Assembly: GCA_023437755.1 (NCBI GenBank)
Contig: JAEZFJ010000396.1
Location: forward strand, 1 to 5,269
Direction of reading: 5' to 3'
DNA length: 5,269 bases
Source of the DNA: Pseudomonadota bacterium
Lineage (GTDB): Bacteria; Pseudomonadota; Alphaproteobacteria; Rhizobiales; Devosiaceae
Shown: piece after piece, positions 4,595 through 5,269 of the stretch
Position numbering within the stretch: the stretch's first letter is position 1
How the letters are laid out: each line of letters starts with the position of its first letter
Notes under the pieces: model-generated
Seen by the model: the letters and a program-made list of their open reading frames with translations, nothing else
Told to the model about the DNA's origin: nothing
Databases searched by the model: none
Program-made: the position numbers and the translations under genes

Positions 4595-5269
4595 ATGCCG
4601 CGCTATCGGCTGACGATCGAATATGACGGATCACCCTTCTGCGGCTGGCAGCGGCAGGCGGACCGGATCAGTGTGCAGCAGGCGCTGGAAGAAGCGATCT
4701 TTGCCATGAGCGGTGAACGGATCACCACCCAAGCGGCGGGGCGCACCGATGCCGGAGTGCACGCACTCGGCCAGGTGGTGCATTTCGATCTCGGCAAGGT
4801 TTGGAACCCCTTCCGCATCCGTGAGGCGCTGAACTACCACCTCCGCCCACATCCGGTCGTGGTGCTCGAGAGCGAGGCTGTGTCCGACGAGTTCGAGGCG
4901 CGCTTCTCGGCCACGGCGCGACACTATGAGTACCGCATCCTCAACCGACGGGCGCCGGCAGCAATCGAGCGCTACCAGGTCTGGCACGTGCCGAAACCGC
5001 TGGATGCTGACCGCATGGCGGACGCGGCCCTGCTGATCCTGGGCCAGCATGACTTCACCACCTTCCGCTCGGCCGAATGCCAGGCCAATTCGCCGGTACG
5101 CACCCTGGACCGGTTCGAGGTGTGGCGGCAGACAGACCACATCGTTGTCACCGCCAGCGCCCGCAGCTTCCTCCATCATCAGGTGCGCTCGATGGTGGGA
5201 TCGCTGAAGCTGGTGGGCGAGGGCAAATGGAGCCCTGCGGATTTCCGGGCAGCACTCGATGCGCGAGAG
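4595..5269 (+). CDS. truA: tRNA pseudouridine(38-40) synthase TruA (3' end beyond window)
   Basis: TruA converts uridines 38, 39 and 40 in the anticodon arm of many tRNAs to pseudouridine, improving decoding accuracy. The frame is open from the ATG at 4595 to the last base, giving 225 residues of a family usually near 245-270, so only a short tail is missing. Visible landmarks are EYDGSPFCGWQRQ (9-21), AAGRTDAGVHA (47-57) with the catalytic Asp52, FSATARHYEYRI, CQANSPVRTLDRF, and SFLHHQVRSMVG near the end. It starts five bases after the fmt stop and lacks a clear Shine-Dalgarno, which suggests translation is coupled to fmt. The def-fmt-truA order is frequent in rhizobia and relatives. No frameshift or missing key residue was seen. 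Confidence 0.95.
   Translation, partial: MPRYRLTIEYDGSPFCGWQRQADRISVQQALEEAIFAMSGERITTQAAGRTDAGVHALGQVVHFDLGKVWNPFRIREALNYHLRPHPVVVLESEAVSDEFEARFSATARHYEYRILNRRAPAAIERYQVWHVPKPLDADRMADAALLILGQHDFTTFRSAECQANSPVRTLDRFEVWRQTDHIVVTASARSFLHHQVRSMVGSLKLVGEGKWSPADFRAALDARE

Noticed and set aside
3600..4634. 344-aa open frame antisense to fmt
   Set aside because: It mirrors the intact fmt gene, which has all catalytic residues; the antisense product is Arg/Gly/His-rich with no domain. It is a shadow of GC-rich codon use.
1..5269. CRISPR array, tRNA, rRNA, SRP RNA, insertion sequence or defence system
   Set aside because: I saw no regularly spaced repeats, cloverleaf or SRP-like sequence, transposase, integrase or defence-type domain on either strand.

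Overview
The window is high-GC DNA with strongly G/C-biased third codon positions. It looks like a chromosomal housekeeping segment of an alphaproteobacterium, probably order Hyphomicrobiales (Rhizobiales). The grounds are the alphaproteobacterial type of DnaX/tau C-terminus, the style of the YbaB, RecR and TruA sequences, and the dnaX-ybaB-recR and def-fmt-truA gene groups. A Devosia-like genus is a guess from general resemblance only.

Layout. (1) Bases 2-1768, plus strand: the 3' end of dnaX (replicative clamp-loader subunit), ybaB/ebfC (nucleoid-associated protein) and recR (recombinational repair). They are tightly packed: dnaX and ybaB share an ATGA stop/start, and recR begins 10 bases after ybaB. 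This is a replication/repair operon. (2) Bases 1772-2896, minus strand: an accessory island of two genes, a very acidic 168-aa protein of unknown function and a zinc-binding GFA-family enzyme. The 231-base gap between them holds a candidate 30-aa small protein on the plus strand. The acidic gene runs tail-to-tail into recR with only three bases between stop codons. (3) Bases 3016-5269, plus strand: def, fmt and the 5' part of truA (cut by the window end). Def and Fmt carry out the two opposite steps of the N-formylmethionine cycle: Fmt formylates initiator Met-tRNA and Def removes the formyl group from nascent proteins. TruA modifies tRNA.

The most unusual non-coding structure is in the 137-base gap between def and fmt. 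Two 29-bp copies of one palindromic repeat face each other, matching at 22 of 29 positions. The first lies just after the def stop and runs into a T-tract, so it may act as a terminator. No defence system, CRISPR array, prophage, insertion sequence or RNA gene is visible. Most of the window is ordinary core genome; the interest lies in the repeat pair, the small ORF, the acidic orphan and one odd residue in RecR.
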